Source of the DNA: Gammaproteobacteria bacterium
GTDB lineage: Bacteria; Pseudomonadota; Gammaproteobacteria; GCA-001735895
Length of the DNA stretch: 64,000 nt
NCBI GenBank assembly: GCA_024638385.1
Contig: JAHEKJ010000006.1
Span: forward strand, 1-64,000
Direction of reading: 5' to 3'
The number at the start of each line of letters is the position of its first letter. Within the stretch, counting starts at the first letter, position 1. The notes beneath the pieces are model-generated. The model worked only from the letters and a program-made list of their open reading frames with translations, ran no database searches and had not been told where the DNA came from. Both the position numbers and the translations under genes were made by a program. Positions 63,440 through 64,000 of this stretch are shown here, piece by piece.

Positions 63440-64000
63440 CCTGTTGTTCGCGCTGCTCGGCGGCAACTGGGCCCTCGCGGCCGACCTGCCGTTGCGCGCC
63501 TTCAGCGCGACCTACAAGCTTTATCATGGCAGCCGGCACGTCGCCAACACGGAGTTGCGCCTCGAGCCGGCCGGCGATGAATGGCGCTGGCGAATGACGA
63601 CGCAGGCGCGCGGTATCTACGCCCTGTTCGTCGACAGGCAACCCCGCGCCGAGACCCGCTTTGCGCTTGGCGCGGGCGGTTTTCGGTTGCAGGAAATACT
63701 CATCACCGACGAGAACCGGCCCAATCGCCAGGAATCGGCCCGCTTCGACTGGCAGCTCGGGCGCGTCAGCGTCCTGCGCCGCGGCAAGCAGCGCGAATTG
63801 ACGCTCGAACTCGACGTCTACGATTACCAGAGTATTCATTTGCTGGCAGCGTCGATGCCGGGGCGGCGGCAGACAGAGGCGACGATCGATTTCTATCATA
63901 AGGGCAAGCTCAGGCGCTCGAGCCTGGTTTACGACGGCGAGGATACGGTCGAAGTGTCCGGCGAGGCCCGCGCGGCACGGGTATTCGAACAAACCTCGCC
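63396..64000 (+). CDS. DUF3108 exported protein, 3' end beyond the window
   Basis: About 201 codons are visible from the ATG at 63396; the gene runs off the right edge. It has a signal peptide (about residues 1-27, ending A-L-A-A-D) and the DUF3108 pattern: Y-K-L-Y-H-G near residue 40, alternating strands with R-W-R-M-T-T, then D-F-Y-H-K-G-K. The family is periplasmic and of unknown function and often follows purN. The start lies 44 bp inside purN; a later start would cut the signal peptide. Confidence 0.8.
   Translation, partial: MTASRLPLRFASTLSLLFALLGGNWALAADLPLRAFSATYKLYHGSRHVANTELRLEPAGDEWRWRMTTQARGIYALFVDRQPRAETRFALGAGGFRLQEILITDENRPNRQESARFDWQLGRVSVLRRGKQRELTLELDVYDYQSIHLLAASMPGRRQTEATIDFYHKGKLRRSSLVYDGEDTVEVSGEARAARVFEQTS

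Overview
The window is a dense stretch of chromosome, about 70 genes with short gaps, from a GC-rich gammaproteobacterium. The evidence is the gene content: LPS Kdo genes (lpxL-type, waaA, kdkA), a BamC lipoprotein, hda with a DUF2066 gene beside purMN, plsB, htpG/hslR, and dapA-bamC. The pair soxY-soxZ, with a rhodanese and a TusA-like protein nearby, points to a sulfur-oxidising or at least sulfane-handling lifestyle. I see no rRNA, tRNA, CRISPR array, prophage or intact insertion sequence.

Layout. 1-12 kb: an HDOD gene fragment, a FadL-type porin, a small SET protein, a PCMT-rhodanese-tolC-lpxL-waaA cluster, convergent mtaB-kdkA, soxYZ, an M48 protease, and the rhodanese/TusA pair. 12-22.5 kb: the branched-chain amino-acid cluster ilvB-ilvN-ilvC-pssA-leuA, then a family-4 uracil-DNA glycosylase carrying in-frame DNA repeats, rimI, prfC and a putative outer-membrane protein. 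22.5-33.5 kb: a hydrolase-OsmC fusion, plsB, a PAS-GGDEF cyclase, and a five-gene operon htpG-PilZ-FAD oxidoreductase-hslR-GGCT behind a sigma32-like promoter. 33.5-38 kb: the rpsP-rimM-trmD-rplS ribosomal operon, ffh and a metallo-beta-lactamase-fold phosphodiesterase. 38-46.3 kb: a CcsA-type protein, a CorC-type protein, radA, xseB-ispA-dxs, a cold-shock gene and folE2. 46.3-58.4 kb: dapA-bamC-MBL, an AI-2E-type permease, a LysR regulator, proS with a lytic transglycosylase, a TVP38 protein, a GspE/PulE ATPase, a TlpA-type thioredoxin and a LysM lipoprotein. 58.6-64 kb: arsC-wrbA-DUF2069, hda-DUF2066, and purM-purN-DUF3108.

How the genes work together. Four groups dominate: envelope construction (LPS, BamC, TolC, FadL, PlsB/PssA phospholipid synthesis), branched-chain amino-acid synthesis, translation and protein-targeting housekeeping, and stress or second-messenger functions. 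Translational coupling is heavy: many pairs share ATGA, TAATG or 8-nt start/stop overlaps.

Most notable observations: (i) a probably leaderless leucine-rich leader peptide with a nested hairpin upstream of leuA, a likely attenuation system; (ii) hda appears to start at an AUC codon placed exactly where a TAATG-type coupled start would lie; (iii) a 201-bp (67-codon) tandem repeat inside the uracil-DNA glycosylase gene; (iv) a heat-shock operon linking a PilZ protein to HtpG and Hsp15; (v) a 163-bp single-dyad palindrome between mtaB and soxZ; (vi) a small REP/MITE-like inverted repeat that supplies the stop codon of the hydrolase-OsmC gene.
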